A stretch of 64,000 nt of DNA from the NCBI GenBank assembly GCA_965203375.1, contig OZ241886.1, positions 124,001 through 188,000 of the forward strand, written 5' to 3'. This stretch comes from CATQHS01 sp965203375. Its GTDB lineage: Bacteria; Actinomycetota; Acidimicrobiia; Acidimicrobiales; Aldehydirespiratoraceae. The notes below the pieces were generated by a model, which was given only the letters and a program-made list of their open reading frames with translations, did not search any database and had not been told where the DNA came from. This document shows, one piece after another, positions 16,403-24,003 of this stretch. Both the position numbers and the translations under genes were made by a program. The number at the start of each line of letters is the position of its first letter. Within the stretch, counting starts at the first letter, position 1.

Positions 16403-17204
16403 TGCCGCCGCCCCCGGACTCGCCGCCGCCGGACTCTTCGGCGCCGCTCTCGTGGTGGGTCTCGTCGCCGTGGTGCGGGAAGTCCCGCTCCCCGTTGACC
16501 GCGGCCAGCACCCCGCCCACCAGCAGCCCCAGGGCGGCCACCACCCCCAGGCCGGCCACCAGCCTCCGGCCCAGGCCGGGCCGAGTGGCGTACACGAAGG
16601 CGCCGACCAGGATCAGGGCCGACACCACCCCGGCCACGGCCACGGCCCACAGCGCCGACACCGCGATCAGGATGCGGGAGGCGGCCAGCACCACCACCCC
16701 CACGGCCAGGGCGCCCACGATGGGGATCTCCACCGGGGCCATGACCCGGTTGCGCAGCTCCCGGTTGGCGGCCGGGTCGCCGGTGGCCTGATCGGCCCAA
16801 GCGTCCATGGTCCACTCGACCAGGGCCAAGATGACGATCACCAGCCCGATCCCGAAGACCAGCGGGTGCAGCACCAGCCCCACCACCGCCGTCCCCGCCC
16901 CGAACGCGGCCGCCACCGGCCAGAAGCCGGGCGACACGGCGGAGTCGCCGATCTCGCCGCCCGCGAGCGCGGCCTGGGCTTCGGAGTCGGCGTCGCGGAA
17001 GGCGACCAGCACCAGGCTGACGGCCAAAGATGCAGCGGCCAGGCTCACCAGCACGCCGTAGCCGATGTGGTCGCCCACGCCGCCCTTCCAGCCCAGCGAG
17101 ATGGGGCCGACGTGGCCGCCCCCGCTGGCGTAGCCGTAGACGAGCGCAGCGGCGGCGAAGGCCGCGAACAGCCCGAAGAAGAGCTTGAACCCGGTGGTCA
17201 GCAC
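16392..17204 (-). CDS. Polytopic membrane protein of the oxidase operon
   Basis: 270 residues with about seven to eight hydrophobic segments and no family I can name with confidence; some resemblance to actinobacterial cytochrome oxidase accessory subunits. An aromatic/acidic loop (ALVEWTMDAWADQ) separates two membrane blocks. The C-terminal ~30 residues are His-, Glu- and Gly-rich (DFPHHGDETHHESG). It lies between the subunit III-like gene (41 bp upstream) and ctaC (11-nt overlap), so it is co-transcribed and probably works in oxidase assembly or as a small subunit. Confidence 0.65.
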   Translation of the reverse strand: MLTTGFKLFFGLFAAFAAAALVYGYASGGGHVGPISLGWKGGVGDHIGYGVLVSLAAASLAVSLVLVAFRDADSEAQAALAGGEIGDSAVSPGFWPVAAAFGAGTAVVGLVLHPLVFGIGLVIVILALVEWTMDAWADQATGDPAANRELRNRVMAPVEIPIVGALAVGVVVLAASRILIAVSALWAVAVAGVVSALILVGAFVYATRPGLGRRLVAGLGVVAALGLLVGGVLAAVNGERDFPHHGDETHHESGAEESGGGESGGGGSGG

Positions 17205-17245
17205 GGCCCGGCCTCACTGGTGATGGGTACGGTCACGGACACGGC

Positions 17246-17830
17246 CTACTTGGTGATGAACACGACGTACCAGACCAGGAAATAGCAGAACACCGTCGCG
17301 TGCCAGAAGAGGGCGGCCGCCTGCACGGCATGGGCCCGGTCGGCGTCGAGGGGACCGATCAGGGAGCGCAGCGCGGTGACGGCGATGAAGGCCATGGCCG
17401 CCACCAGTATGACGACGAACGAGCCGGTCACGGCGTAGAAGAGCAACTGGGCCACCCCGGCGTCAATCTCGAAGCCGGTGCTCTGATAGACGAACGAGAA
17501 CTGGACGATCACCGCCGTGCCGAACAGCAGGGTGGTGCCCAGGGCCATCCAGCCGTGGGGGCGGTCGCCGGCCCGGGCGGCCTGGACCGCCCACTGGGCG
17601 GTGACCGACGACAGCACCAGCGTCGCCATCATCATCCCGGCCGGGCCCATCTCGATCGACCCGGTCGGGAACCATTCCTCGCCGGCCGAGCGGGCCTGCT
17701 GGCGCTGCTGCACGTACAGCGACACCAGAGCCAAGAAGCCGATGGCGACGGCGGAGGCGGAGAACAGGGACCCCACCATCAGGGTGCGGGGCCGGACCGG
17801 GCCGGCGGCGGGAAGAACGGTGGTCCTCAC
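17246..17830 (-). CDS. Second haem-copper oxidase subunit III-like protein
   Basis: 194-residue membrane protein with five or so hydrophobic helices. It resembles short COX3/CyoC-type proteins: GPAGMMMATLVLSSVTAQWA early, RPHGWMALGTTLLFGTAVIV in the middle, and AALFWHATVFCYFLVWYVVF at the C-terminus, the position of the family's WHFVDxVW motif. It is much more divergent than ctaE. GTG start overlaps the subunit I-like stop by GTGA, so it is translationally coupled to that odd protein and may be its partner. Confidence 0.7.
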   Translation of the reverse strand: MRTTVLPAAGPVRPRTLMVGSLFSASAVAIGFLALVSLYVQQRQQARSAGEEWFPTGSIEMGPAGMMMATLVLSSVTAQWAVQAARAGDRPHGWMALGTTLLFGTAVIVQFSFVYQSTGFEIDAGVAQLLFYAVTGSFVVILVAAMAFIAVTALRSLIGPLDADRAHAVQAAALFWHATVFCYFLVWYVVFITK

Positions 17831-19452
17831 GACCCGGCCCCACCGGATGAACCGACGCCAGCACCGGCACCGGCAGAGACAGCCGCATCGCCATCCCCGG
17901 CACCGGCAGAGGCGGAATCACCCGCATCGGCGCCAGCACCGGCCGCCGCAGCATCGGCGGACGGGCCGGCCCGCATCGCTTCGACGACCGCGGCGACGGC
18001 CGCGATCAGGCCCAGCGCCAGCAGGACCGAGCCGGCCGCGGCCACGGCGTTGAGCCCGCCGACGGCGCCGGAGTCGTAGCGGCCCACGAACGGCATGTCA
18101 GCCGCGCCGAGGAAGCCGGACAGCACGTCGGGGGCGGCCAGCAGCGCCCCGCCGGCCGCCAAAAGCGCCACGGCCAGGCGGCCGCGGCTCTCGCTCAGGG
18201 GCCGTCCCAGGATCTCGGGCGCCCAGTGCCACGCCCCGGCCGCGGCGCCGATCAGGGCGGCGGCGACCACGGCGTTGAAGACACCGGCGGCAGTGCTGCG
18301 CTCCAGCAGATCGAAGGGCTCGATCACCCGCAATCCGCCCGAGGCCGTCGCTCCGGCCAGCAGCACCAGTGACAGCGCCGCGCCGGCCAACGCCGAGTCG
18401 GGCAGACCGCCGAGGCGGTCCAGCCCCCGGCGGGCCGAGGCCGCGATCCCGCCGCAAAAGGCCGCGACCACCCCGACGGCGGCCAAGCCGGCGGCCACAT
18501 AGAGCAGCTCGTCGCGGTGGTCGGCGGGGGCGGTGAAGTAGTCCTGGGACCAGCCGCCCACGGCCAGCAGCCCGAACAGCCCCACCAGCGCGACCACCGC
18601 GCCGCGGCGCTCCAGCGGAACCCCGAGCCGGTCGGCGACGACCTCGGCGGCGATGCCCAGCACCGGCACGGCCAGGGCGTAGACGGCGGGCTGCTCGACC
18701 AGCCAGTCGAGCTGGCGCCAGATGCCGGGCGACTCGGGGGCGCCGAAGGCGATCGGGTCCCGGCCCCGCAGGTCGGCGTAGACGACGACGATGTTGGCCG
18801 CGGCGACCGGCAGGGTGAACAGCCACACCGCGGCGCTCACCAGCATGGACCAGGCGAACAGCGGGACCTCCAGGAGGCTCATCCCGGCCGGGCGCAGCGA
18901 GATCACCGTGGCGGCCAGGTTCACCGCCCCGGCCAGCAGCGAGGCGATGACCAGCCCGGTGCCCAGAAGGGTGAGGGTCATGGCGTCGCGCTCGGCGCCG
19001 GTGACCCCGTCCAGCGCGCCCCAGCCGCCGCCCGCGAACACCGACACCGCCACGATCAGCGACCCGATCAGCCACGACCAGAACGAGGCCTGAGCCGCCC
19101 GGGGGAAGGCGAGGCCGGCCGCGCCCAGCTTGGGCGGCACCACCGCCATGGCCAGGCCCAGAAACAGCGGCATCACCACCAGCAGCACCAGCGCGGCCCG
19201 GTACAGGGTCCACATCTGGAACCAGGAGTTGAGGCCGCCGAGCACCTGGTCGGGAGAGGCGGGGTCGATGCGCTCCAGACGGGTCAGCACCCCGATGACG
19301 GCCGCGGCCACGGCGAAGGCCAGCGAGACGGCCATGAAAGAGCGTCCGACCGTGCGGCAGTCGTTGGCCGTCACCACTCCGGCGACGCCGGCCGGACGGG
19401 GCCCGGGGGCGGTTTCGGCAACGGCGACGGGGGCGGAATCTGTCATCGTCAT
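17827..19452 (-). CDS. Subunit I-like haem-copper oxidase paralogue lacking metal ligands
   Basis: 541-residue polytopic protein homologous to ctaD along its length: PKLGAAGLAFPRAAQASFWSW matches IGARDVAFPRLNALSFWIW, and WLVEQPAVYALAVPVLG matches WIFGHPEVYIIILPAFG. Every expected ligand is gone. The low-spin haem His is Tyr84, the first CuB His is Gln254 (the Tyr at 258 stays), the CuB pair is replaced by WSQDYF (301-306), and the haem a3/haem a pair HFHY is VFNA (391-394). The C-terminus is a ~50-residue Gly/Ala/Asp tail. It is intact and first in the oxidase operon, so it is probably expressed as a non-redox scaffold or assembly subunit. Homology is seen; the role is inferred. Confidence 0.75.
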   Translation of the reverse strand: MTMTDSAPVAVAETAPGPRPAGVAGVVTANDCRTVGRSFMAVSLAFAVAAAVIGVLTRLERIDPASPDQVLGGLNSWFQMWTLYRAALVLLVVMPLFLGLAMAVVPPKLGAAGLAFPRAAQASFWSWLIGSLIVAVSVFAGGGWGALDGVTGAERDAMTLTLLGTGLVIASLLAGAVNLAATVISLRPAGMSLLEVPLFAWSMLVSAAVWLFTLPVAAANIVVVYADLRGRDPIAFGAPESPGIWRQLDWLVEQPAVYALAVPVLGIAAEVVADRLGVPLERRGAVVALVGLFGLLAVGGWSQDYFTAPADHRDELLYVAAGLAAVGVVAAFCGGIAASARRGLDRLGGLPDSALAGAALSLVLLAGATASGGLRVIEPFDLLERSTAAGVFNAVVAAALIGAAAGAWHWAPEILGRPLSESRGRLAVALLAAGGALLAAPDVLSGFLGAADMPFVGRYDSGAVGGLNAVAAAGSVLLALGLIAAVAAVVEAMRAGPSADAAAAGAGADAGDSASAGAGDGDAAVSAGAGAGVGSSGGAGS

Positions 19453-19581
19453 CGGTGCCAGGATGGTACAGGGCCGCGACCGGCCGACCGTAGACGGCCC
19501 CCAGGAAAGCTCACGACAGGGAGTTCGGCCGCCGATAGACGGGGCTCAGCCACGGGGGCTTGCGGCCGCCGCGAGGCGGGA

Positions 19582-20493
19582 TCACGACAGGGACAGGTCG
19601 AGGCCGCCGCGGATCAGCTCGTCGGCGGCCATGGCCCCGAACAGCACCACCACGTAGGTGATCGACCAGCCGAAGAGGCGCATGGCCACCGCGGGCCGGG
19701 GTCGGCGCAGGACGTCGACGGCCAGCCCGGTGAAGACGGCGCCGCAGACGACCGCCGCCGCCATGTAAACGGCCCCCATGCCCGCCACCGGCCCGAAGGC
19801 GATGGTGAGGGCCCACAGGACCAGCGTGTAGCCCAAGATCCGCAGCCCGGTGGCCCGCAGCGACGCCACCGCCGGAAGCATCGGTATGCCGGCGGCCCGG
19901 TAGTCGTCCCGGTGGCGGATGGCCAGGGCCCAGAAGTGGGGCGGGGTCCAGTAGAAGATCACCGCGAAGAGGATCACCGGGGGCCAGTCGAGCGAGCCGG
20001 TCACCGCCGACCAGCCCACCAGGACGGGCACGGCCCCGGCCGCGCCGCCGATAACGATGTTGCGGGTGGAGGTCCGCTTGAGCCAGATCGAGTACACGAA
20101 CACGTAGAAGAGGGTGGCCGACAGGGCCAGCACCGCCGACAGCAGGTTGACCAGCCCCCACAGCCAGGCGAAGGCGGCCGCTTCCAGGGCCAGGGCGAAG
20201 GCCAGGGCCTCGCCCGGCTTGATCTCGCCGGTGACCAGGGGTCGGCCCTTCGTCCGCTCCATGAGCGGGTCGATGTCGCGGTCGATGTACATGTTCATGG
20301 CGTTGGCGCCCGCCGCGGCCAGGGCGCCGCCCGCCACCGTGGCCCCGATCAGGCTCAGCGGCGGCAGGCCGCCGGCGGCCACGATCATGGTCGGCACGGT
20401 GGTCACCAGCAGCAGCTCGATGATGCGGGGCTTGGTGAGGGCCACGAACGCCGCCGGGCGCGAGCGTCGGCCGGCGCCGACGGTTGCGGTCAC
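19582..20493 (-). CDS. ctaB: Protohaem IX farnesyltransferase (haem O synthase)
   Basis: 303-residue UbiA-family membrane enzyme that farnesylates haem B for haem A synthesis. The two Asp-rich prenyl/haem-binding motifs are visible: NMYIDRDIDPLMERT near residue 70 and the later region around AIRHRDDYRAAGIPML. Start GTG 20493 has TAGCCT 7 nt upstream. It is divergent from ctaA, and their promoter hexamers lie within 18 bp, so the two haem A pathway genes share a control region. Confidence 0.95.
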   Translation of the reverse strand: MTATVGAGRRSRPAAFVALTKPRIIELLLVTTVPTMIVAAGGLPPLSLIGATVAGGALAAAGANAMNMYIDRDIDPLMERTKGRPLVTGEIKPGEALAFALALEAAAFAWLWGLVNLLSAVLALSATLFYVFVYSIWLKRTSTRNIVIGGAAGAVPVLVGWSAVTGSLDWPPVILFAVIFYWTPPHFWALAIRHRDDYRAAGIPMLPAVASLRATGLRILGYTLVLWALTIAFGPVAGMGAVYMAAAVVCGAVFTGLAVDVLRRPRPAVAMRLFGWSITYVVVLFGAMAADELIRGGLDLSLS

Positions 20494-20500
20494 GGCCCTG

Positions 20501-20518
20501 AGGCTAGAGCCTTACGAT
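20501..20518. promoter_or_regulatory. Divergent leaderless promoter hexamers for ctaB and ctaA
   Basis: TAGCCT on the minus strand (20501-20506) is 7 nt from the ctaB GTG; TACGAT on the plus strand (20513-20518) is 7 nt from the ctaA GTG. The two -10 elements are only 6 nt apart, so polymerase can probably occupy one at a time. Confidence 0.5.
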
Positions 20519-20525
20519 TCGGGGC

Positions 20526-21416
20526 GTGGCCCCCGCGGCGTACTCCCGACTCACCCGGTTCGCCCTGTGGTCGCTGGCCGCCATCGTGGTGACGGGCACG
20601 GCGGTGCGCCTGACCGGGTCCGGGCTGGGTTGCTCCGACTGGCCGGCCTGCACCGAGGACCGCTTCGTGCCCGACCTGGAGTACCACGCCCTGGTCGAGT
20701 TCGTGAACCGGCTCTTCACCGGGGTGGTGGCCGTGGCCGTCGTCGGCGCGGTGCTGGGGTCGATGCGCCGCGTCCCCCGGCGCCGGGACCTGGCCTGGTG
20801 GTCGTGGGGGCTGGTCGCCGGGGTGGCGGCCCAGGTCGGGCTGGGCGCCCTGCTGGTGGCGACCGAGCTCGACCCCCGCTTCACCATGGGCCATTTCCTG
20901 CTGTCGATGGTGCTGATCTGGAACGCGGTGGTGCTCGATGAGAAGGCCCGGGACCGCCCCGAGCCCGGGGCGGATGGGCTCGGCGGAGGCGCCCGGCTGG
21001 GGCTGGCGGCCATCGTCGCGGTCGGCGCCGGGCTGCTGGTGACCGGGACCGTCGTCACCGGCGCCGGCCCCCACGCCGGCGACAGCCGGGCCGAGCGGCT
21101 GCCGTTCTTGGTGCAGGAGGTCACCCGGGTCCACGGCCTGGTGGCGGTGGGGCTGTTGGCGCTGGTGGCCGCCACCTGGTACGGCCTGCGGTCGCGGGTC
21201 GATCGGGCCGGGCTCCGGCGCAGGCTGCTGGCCATCGCCGGGCTGCTGGCCGTTCAGGGGGCGGTCGGGTACACCCAGTACTTCACCGGAGTGCCCGTGG
21301 TGCTGGTGGGAATCCACGTCGCTCTGGCCACGCTGATATGGATGAGGATCGTGCAAGCGGCGATGACAGCCGGGCCGTGGCGGCCCGCCCCGGCCCCGGA
21401 GGCGGCGGCCGGATGA
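20526..21416 (+). CDS. ctaA: Haem A synthase
   Basis: 296-residue COX15/CtaA-type membrane monooxygenase converting haem O to haem A. Eight hydrophobic segments; N-terminal LTGSGLGCSDWPAC is the family signature with the paired cysteines, and His residues that bind haem occur in FTMGHFLLSM, VTRVHGLVAV and LVGIHVALAT. GTG start with leaderless hexamer. The stop overlaps clpS by ATGA, so clpS and the next gene are read from the same transcript. Confidence 0.93.
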   Translation: MAPAAYSRLTRFALWSLAAIVVTGTAVRLTGSGLGCSDWPACTEDRFVPDLEYHALVEFVNRLFTGVVAVAVVGAVLGSMRRVPRRRDLAWWSWGLVAGVAAQVGLGALLVATELDPRFTMGHFLLSMVLIWNAVVLDEKARDRPEPGADGLGGGARLGLAAIVAVGAGLLVTGTVVTGAGPHAGDSRAERLPFLVQEVTRVHGLVAVGLLALVAATWYGLRSRVDRAGLRRRLLAIAGLLAVQGAVGYTQYFTGVPVVLVGIHVALATLIWMRIVQAAMTAGPWRPAPAPEAAAG

Positions 21417-21712
21417 CTTCGGTGCCGACGCTGCCGCGGCCGACGGTCGAGGAAACCGACGTCCCGTCAGCCACCCTGGACCCGGGCTGGCTGGTGATCG
21501 TCTGGGACGACCCCATAAACCTGATGTCCTATGTGACCTTCGTGTTCCGCAAGCTGTTCGGGTATCCCAAGGAGAAGGCCCACAAGCTGATGATGCAGGT
21601 CCACACCGAGGGCCGGGCCGTGGTCTCGTCGGGCCCCAAGGAGAGGGCGGAGATGGACGTCTTCCGGCTCCACGAGCACGGGCTGTGGGCCACCATGGAG
21701 CCGGACCGGTGA
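21413..21712 (+). CDS. clpS: ATP-dependent Clp protease adaptor ClpS
   Basis: 99-residue N-degron adaptor that hands substrates with destabilising N-termini to ClpC/ClpA. Visible motifs are WDDPINLMSYVTFVF, the substrate pocket region, and HTEGRAVVSSGPKERAEMD, the Clp-docking face. ATG 21413 shares ATGA with ctaA; its stop shares GTGA with the next gene. Co-translation with haem A synthase is probably positional. Confidence 0.96.
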   Translation: MTSVPTLPRPTVEETDVPSATLDPGWLVIVWDDPINLMSYVTFVFRKLFGYPKEKAHKLMMQVHTEGRAVVSSGPKERAEMDVFRLHEHGLWATMEPDR

Positions 21713-22179
21713 CGAGGCCCCGCTTCGCCCCCGCCGACGGCGGGGTGGCCGTCGAGTTGACCGCCGAGGAATGGGGGGCGCTGGCCGCCGCCCTCGACCA
21801 GTTCCGCGAACTGCTGATGATGGACCGCGACCCGAACCTGGTGCGGCTCGAGCCCCCGGCCAGGCCCGACGACCCCGAGGCCGAGCAGAGGTACCGGGAG
21901 ATGGTGAGCGACCGGCTGCTGCAGCACCGGCTGGAGGCCATAGAGCGGGTGGAGGCGGCTCAGGGACGCGGCCTGCTCGACGACGAGGCCACCGCGGCGT
22001 GGATGCAGACCCTCAACGGGATGCGCCTCTACCTGGGCGAGCGCCTGGGGGTGGGCGACGACCCCGAGGCGGCCGACGAGGACCGCTCGGACCGGCCGGG
22101 GGTGATGCTCTACCAGTGGATCGGCTGGCTGCTGGAGCAGCTCATCGGGGCGGCGGCGGAGAGCCTGGACGACGATTAG
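21709..22179 (+). CDS. DUF2017-type protein
   Basis: 156 residues, acidic, mostly helical. ELTAEEWGALAAALDQFRELLM opens it and a C-terminal helix (YQWIGWLLEQLIGAAAESL) closes it. This matches the DUF2017 proteins commonly found directly after clpS in actinobacteria; function unknown. GTG 21709 overlaps the clpS stop by GTGA, supporting a functional link with N-degron proteolysis. A longer frame from 21685 is possible but would overlap clpS. Confidence 0.8.
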   Translation: MTRPRFAPADGGVAVELTAEEWGALAAALDQFRELLMMDRDPNLVRLEPPARPDDPEAEQRYREMVSDRLLQHRLEAIERVEAAQGRGLLDDEATAAWMQTLNGMRLYLGERLGVGDDPEAADEDRSDRPGVMLYQWIGWLLEQLIGAAAESLDDD

Positions 22180-22198
22180 GCAGACCGGCACCGCTCAA

Positions 22199-22259
22199 AA
22201 CGGTTGCGGTCTGACAACGGTTTTGCCGCCCGAGAACGGTTTACGACCTGAGAACGGTT
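22199..22259 (+). repeat. Four regularly spaced AACGGTT repeats upstream of tRNA-Glu
   Basis: AACGGTT occurs at 22199, 22216, 22235 and 22253, spacing 17, 19 and 18 bp, between the DUF2017 stop and tRNA-Glu. The last two share the wider context GAGAACGGTT. Iterated sites of this kind usually bind a regulator cooperatively; identity unknown. Confidence 0.8.
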
Positions 22260-22313
22260 CTGGCCGCCGGTCCGCTGACCTAGGCTGTGGATCGGCCGGC
22301 TGAGAGCCGGCGG

Positions 22314-22386
22314 GCCCCCATCGTCCAGCGGCCTAGGACGCCGGCCTTTCACGCCGGTAACACGGGTTCGAATCCCGTTGGGGGTG
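22314..22386 (+). tRNA. tRNA-Glu (TTC)
   Basis: Cloverleaf with acceptor GCCCCCA/TGGGGGT (G-U at the first pair), anticodon stem CCGGC/GCCGG around loop CTTTCAC with anticodon TTC, and T-arm CGGGTTCGAATCCCG. CCA is not encoded. Confidence 0.95.
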
Positions 22387-22456
22387 CCGAACGCGGCCCT
22401 GCGGGGCAAGACCGAGCCGAAAGGGCCGCCTAAACCGGATGAGAGGATCAACGGCA

Positions 22457-22816
22457 ATGGGAGAGATACGGGCGAGAGTCGTGATCAGGAACCCGGCTGA
22501 GCCCCACCGGGCCTGGGAGGGGCAGTTCCTGGTCGACACCGGAGCGACCGACTGTCTGGTGCCCGGGCCAGCGCTGGAGGCCATAGGCCTCGAGCCCAAG
22601 GGCCGACGGGCATATCGGCTTGCCGACGGCCGGGAGGCGGCGCTCGACGTCACCACCGCCGACATCGAGCTAATGGGGGAAGTGTTCGGCGGGACCATCG
22701 TCTACGGGTCCGCCGAAGCCGATCCGCTGCTCGGGGTGACGATCCTGGAGTCGGCGGGCCTCAAGGTGGACCCGTGCAGCCAGACTCTCGAGAAGCTCTC
22801 GACCATCCGCCTCTAG
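22457..22816 (+). CDS. Retropepsin-like clan AA aspartic protease
   Basis: 119-residue single-domain aspartic protease, expected to work as a dimer. The catalytic motif is FLVDTGATDCLVP near residue 25, followed by the flap region and the second hydrophobic-Gly element GVTILESAGL near the C-terminus. This matches the small clan AA retropepsin-like family seen in bacteria and archaea. Start ATG 22457 is preferred because GAGAGGA lies about 9 nt upstream; an ATG at 22439 is in frame. It stands alone, between tRNA-Glu and a repeat-rich gap. Substrate unknown. Confidence 0.82.
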   Translation: MGEIRARVVIRNPAEPHRAWEGQFLVDTGATDCLVPGPALEAIGLEPKGRRAYRLADGREAALDVTTADIELMGEVFGGTIVYGSAEADPLLGVTILESAGLKVDPCSQTLEKLSTIRL

Positions 22817-22868
22817 AGCGCCCTCAACGTTGGGCGTTGTCCCGGCCGGCGGGTCCTGTCACGGGCGC

Positions 22869-22893
22869 GGTTTTGCCGCGGGGCGGCAAAACC
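22869..22893 (+). terminator. Hairpin after the aspartic protease gene
   Basis: Perfect 11-bp inverted repeat GGTTTTGCCGC / GCGGCAAAACC with a GGG loop, 53 bp after the stop. No clear T-run follows, so it would be an intrinsic terminator without U-tract or an RNA-stability hairpin. Confidence 0.55.
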
Positions 22894-22910
22894 TTGCCCC
22901 CGTGCCACCC

Positions 22911-23085
22911 ACCGGCCTGGCGAATGCTCCGCGCTGTCCACCTCGGGCAAGCGCATCAACGCCCGGGGTCCAGGCCACCACCGGCCTGGCAATGCTCCCG
23001 GCGCTGCCCACTTCGGCGCAGGCGCATCAATGCCCGGGGTCCGTGCCATTACCGGCCTGGCAATGCTCCCGGCGAGCGGGCTCTG
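22911..23085 (+). repeat. ~70-bp imperfect tandem repeat in the gap before tRNA-Asp
   Basis: Units start with ACCGGCCTGG at 22911, 22980 and 23051 (spacing 69 and 71), and share GCGCATCAAYGCCCGGGGTC. About 2.4 copies. With the hairpin at 22869 this accounts for most of the 340-bp gene-free stretch 22817-23156; I see no gene there. Confidence 0.85.
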
Positions 23086-23156
23086 GGCCTGCCGGCTGTT
23101 TGTGTTTTGGCGGGATGGGCCCTAGCGTTTAATTCTCACGGCACGGCTTGTGTCGG

Positions 23157-23231
23157 GGTCCTGTAGATCAGTCTGGAGTGATCGCCACCCTGTCAAGGTG
23201 GAGGCCGCGGGTTCAAATCCCGTCAGGACCG
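23157..23231 (+). tRNA. tRNA-Asp (GTC)
   Basis: Acceptor GGTCCTG/CAGGACC, anticodon stem CCACC/GGTGG with loop CTGTCAA (anticodon GTC), T-arm GCGGGTTCAAATCCCGT. CCA not encoded. Confidence 0.95.
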
Positions 23232-23263
23232 CGTTTCTCGCCGCCGGAGGCGGCGGGCAACAC

Positions 23264-23336
23264 GGTCGGGTAGCTCAGTTGGCAGAGCGTCCGCCTGAAA
23301 AGCGGAAGGTCCGCGGATCGACGCCGCGCCCGACCA
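23264..23336 (+). tRNA. tRNA-Phe (GAA)
   Basis: Acceptor GGTCGGG/CCCGACC, anticodon stem TCCGC/GCGGA with loop CTGAAAA (anticodon GAA). The T-loop reads ATCGACG instead of the usual TTCRAAT, so position 54 is A rather than T. CCA not encoded. It sits 33 bp after tRNA-Asp, probably co-transcribed. Confidence 0.93.
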
Positions 23337-23442
23337 CTCTCTCACGCGGCGAGGCCGGCGGCAGTGGCCGCCGGCCTCGCTACGGGGGGAACTTCAGAGT
23401 CTCGGGCCGTGGTTCCCGAGACTCCGCTCCGACGGGGCTGCC

Positions 23443-23883
23443 TCAGGCCGCGGCGGCCTCTTCGGCGGGCACGTCGATGGCGGGGCGGTCGGAGCGGACC
23501 GCGATCTTGCGGGGCTGGGCCTTCTCGGCCACCGGGATCCGCAGGGTCAGCACCCCGTCGTGGTAGTCGGCCTCGATGTTGGCGTCGTCGAGGCCGTCGC
23601 CCAGGTGGACCTGGCGGCGGAAGCGGCCCTGGGGCCGCTCGGCCAGGTAGACGCCGTCGCCTTCGGAGCTGGGCCGGGCCCGCTCGGCGGTGATGGTGAG
23701 CACGCTGCGCTCGACGCTCATGTCGATGCTGTCGGGGCCCACTCCGGGCAGGTCGACGTGAACCCACACGTCGTTGCCCCGCCGGTAGGCGTCCAGCGGC
23801 ATGAACGAGGCGGCGGCCGGCCTGCGGCCCAGACCCCCGAACCAGTTGTCGATCTCGCGGAACGGATCGTTCTGGAACAACAT
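23443..23883 (-). CDS. Small heat-shock protein, Hsp20/alpha-crystallin family
   Basis: 146-residue ATP-independent holdase. The alpha-crystallin domain spans about residues 35-130: VWVHVDLPGVGPDSIDMSVE, ERPQGRFRRQVHL and the closing DGVLTLRIPVAEK, the family's G-V-L-T-L-x-I-P. N-terminus MLFQNDPFREIDNWF is typical. The C-terminal tail is Glu/Ala-rich and lacks a clear I-x-I motif. A strong AAGGAGG lies 8-9 nt before the ATG. A 9+9 bp palindrome is 40-60 bp upstream, likely its operator. Confidence 0.93.
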   Translation of the reverse strand: MLFQNDPFREIDNWFGGLGRRPAAASFMPLDAYRRGNDVWVHVDLPGVGPDSIDMSVERSVLTITAERARPSSEGDGVYLAERPQGRFRRQVHLGDGLDDANIEADYHDGVLTLRIPVAEKAQPRKIAVRSDRPAIDVPAEEAAAA

Positions 23884-23922
23884 TGGAATCCTCCTTGGTG
23901 GTGGTTGGTTGGTGATTCACTC

Positions 23923-23943
23923 TATCTGAAAGCTTTTCAGATA
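23923..23943. promoter_or_regulatory. Palindrome between hsp20 and the TetR gene
   Basis: Perfect arms TATCTGAAA and TTTCAGATA separated by GCT. It does not match CIRCE or HAIR as I know them. It lies 40-60 bp upstream of hsp20 and about 60-80 bp upstream of the divergent TetR start, so it could serve either. Confidence 0.6.
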
Positions 23944-24003
23944 AAGCGCATCTCATTCAACATTCTCGCCGGGCCGATTATTCCGATGTAAGGTCTTCGA
24001 CCG

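Noticed and set aside
22911..23085. Possible CRISPR array
   Set aside because: Repeat units are ~70 bp, contiguous and imperfect with no spacers, and no cas gene is present.
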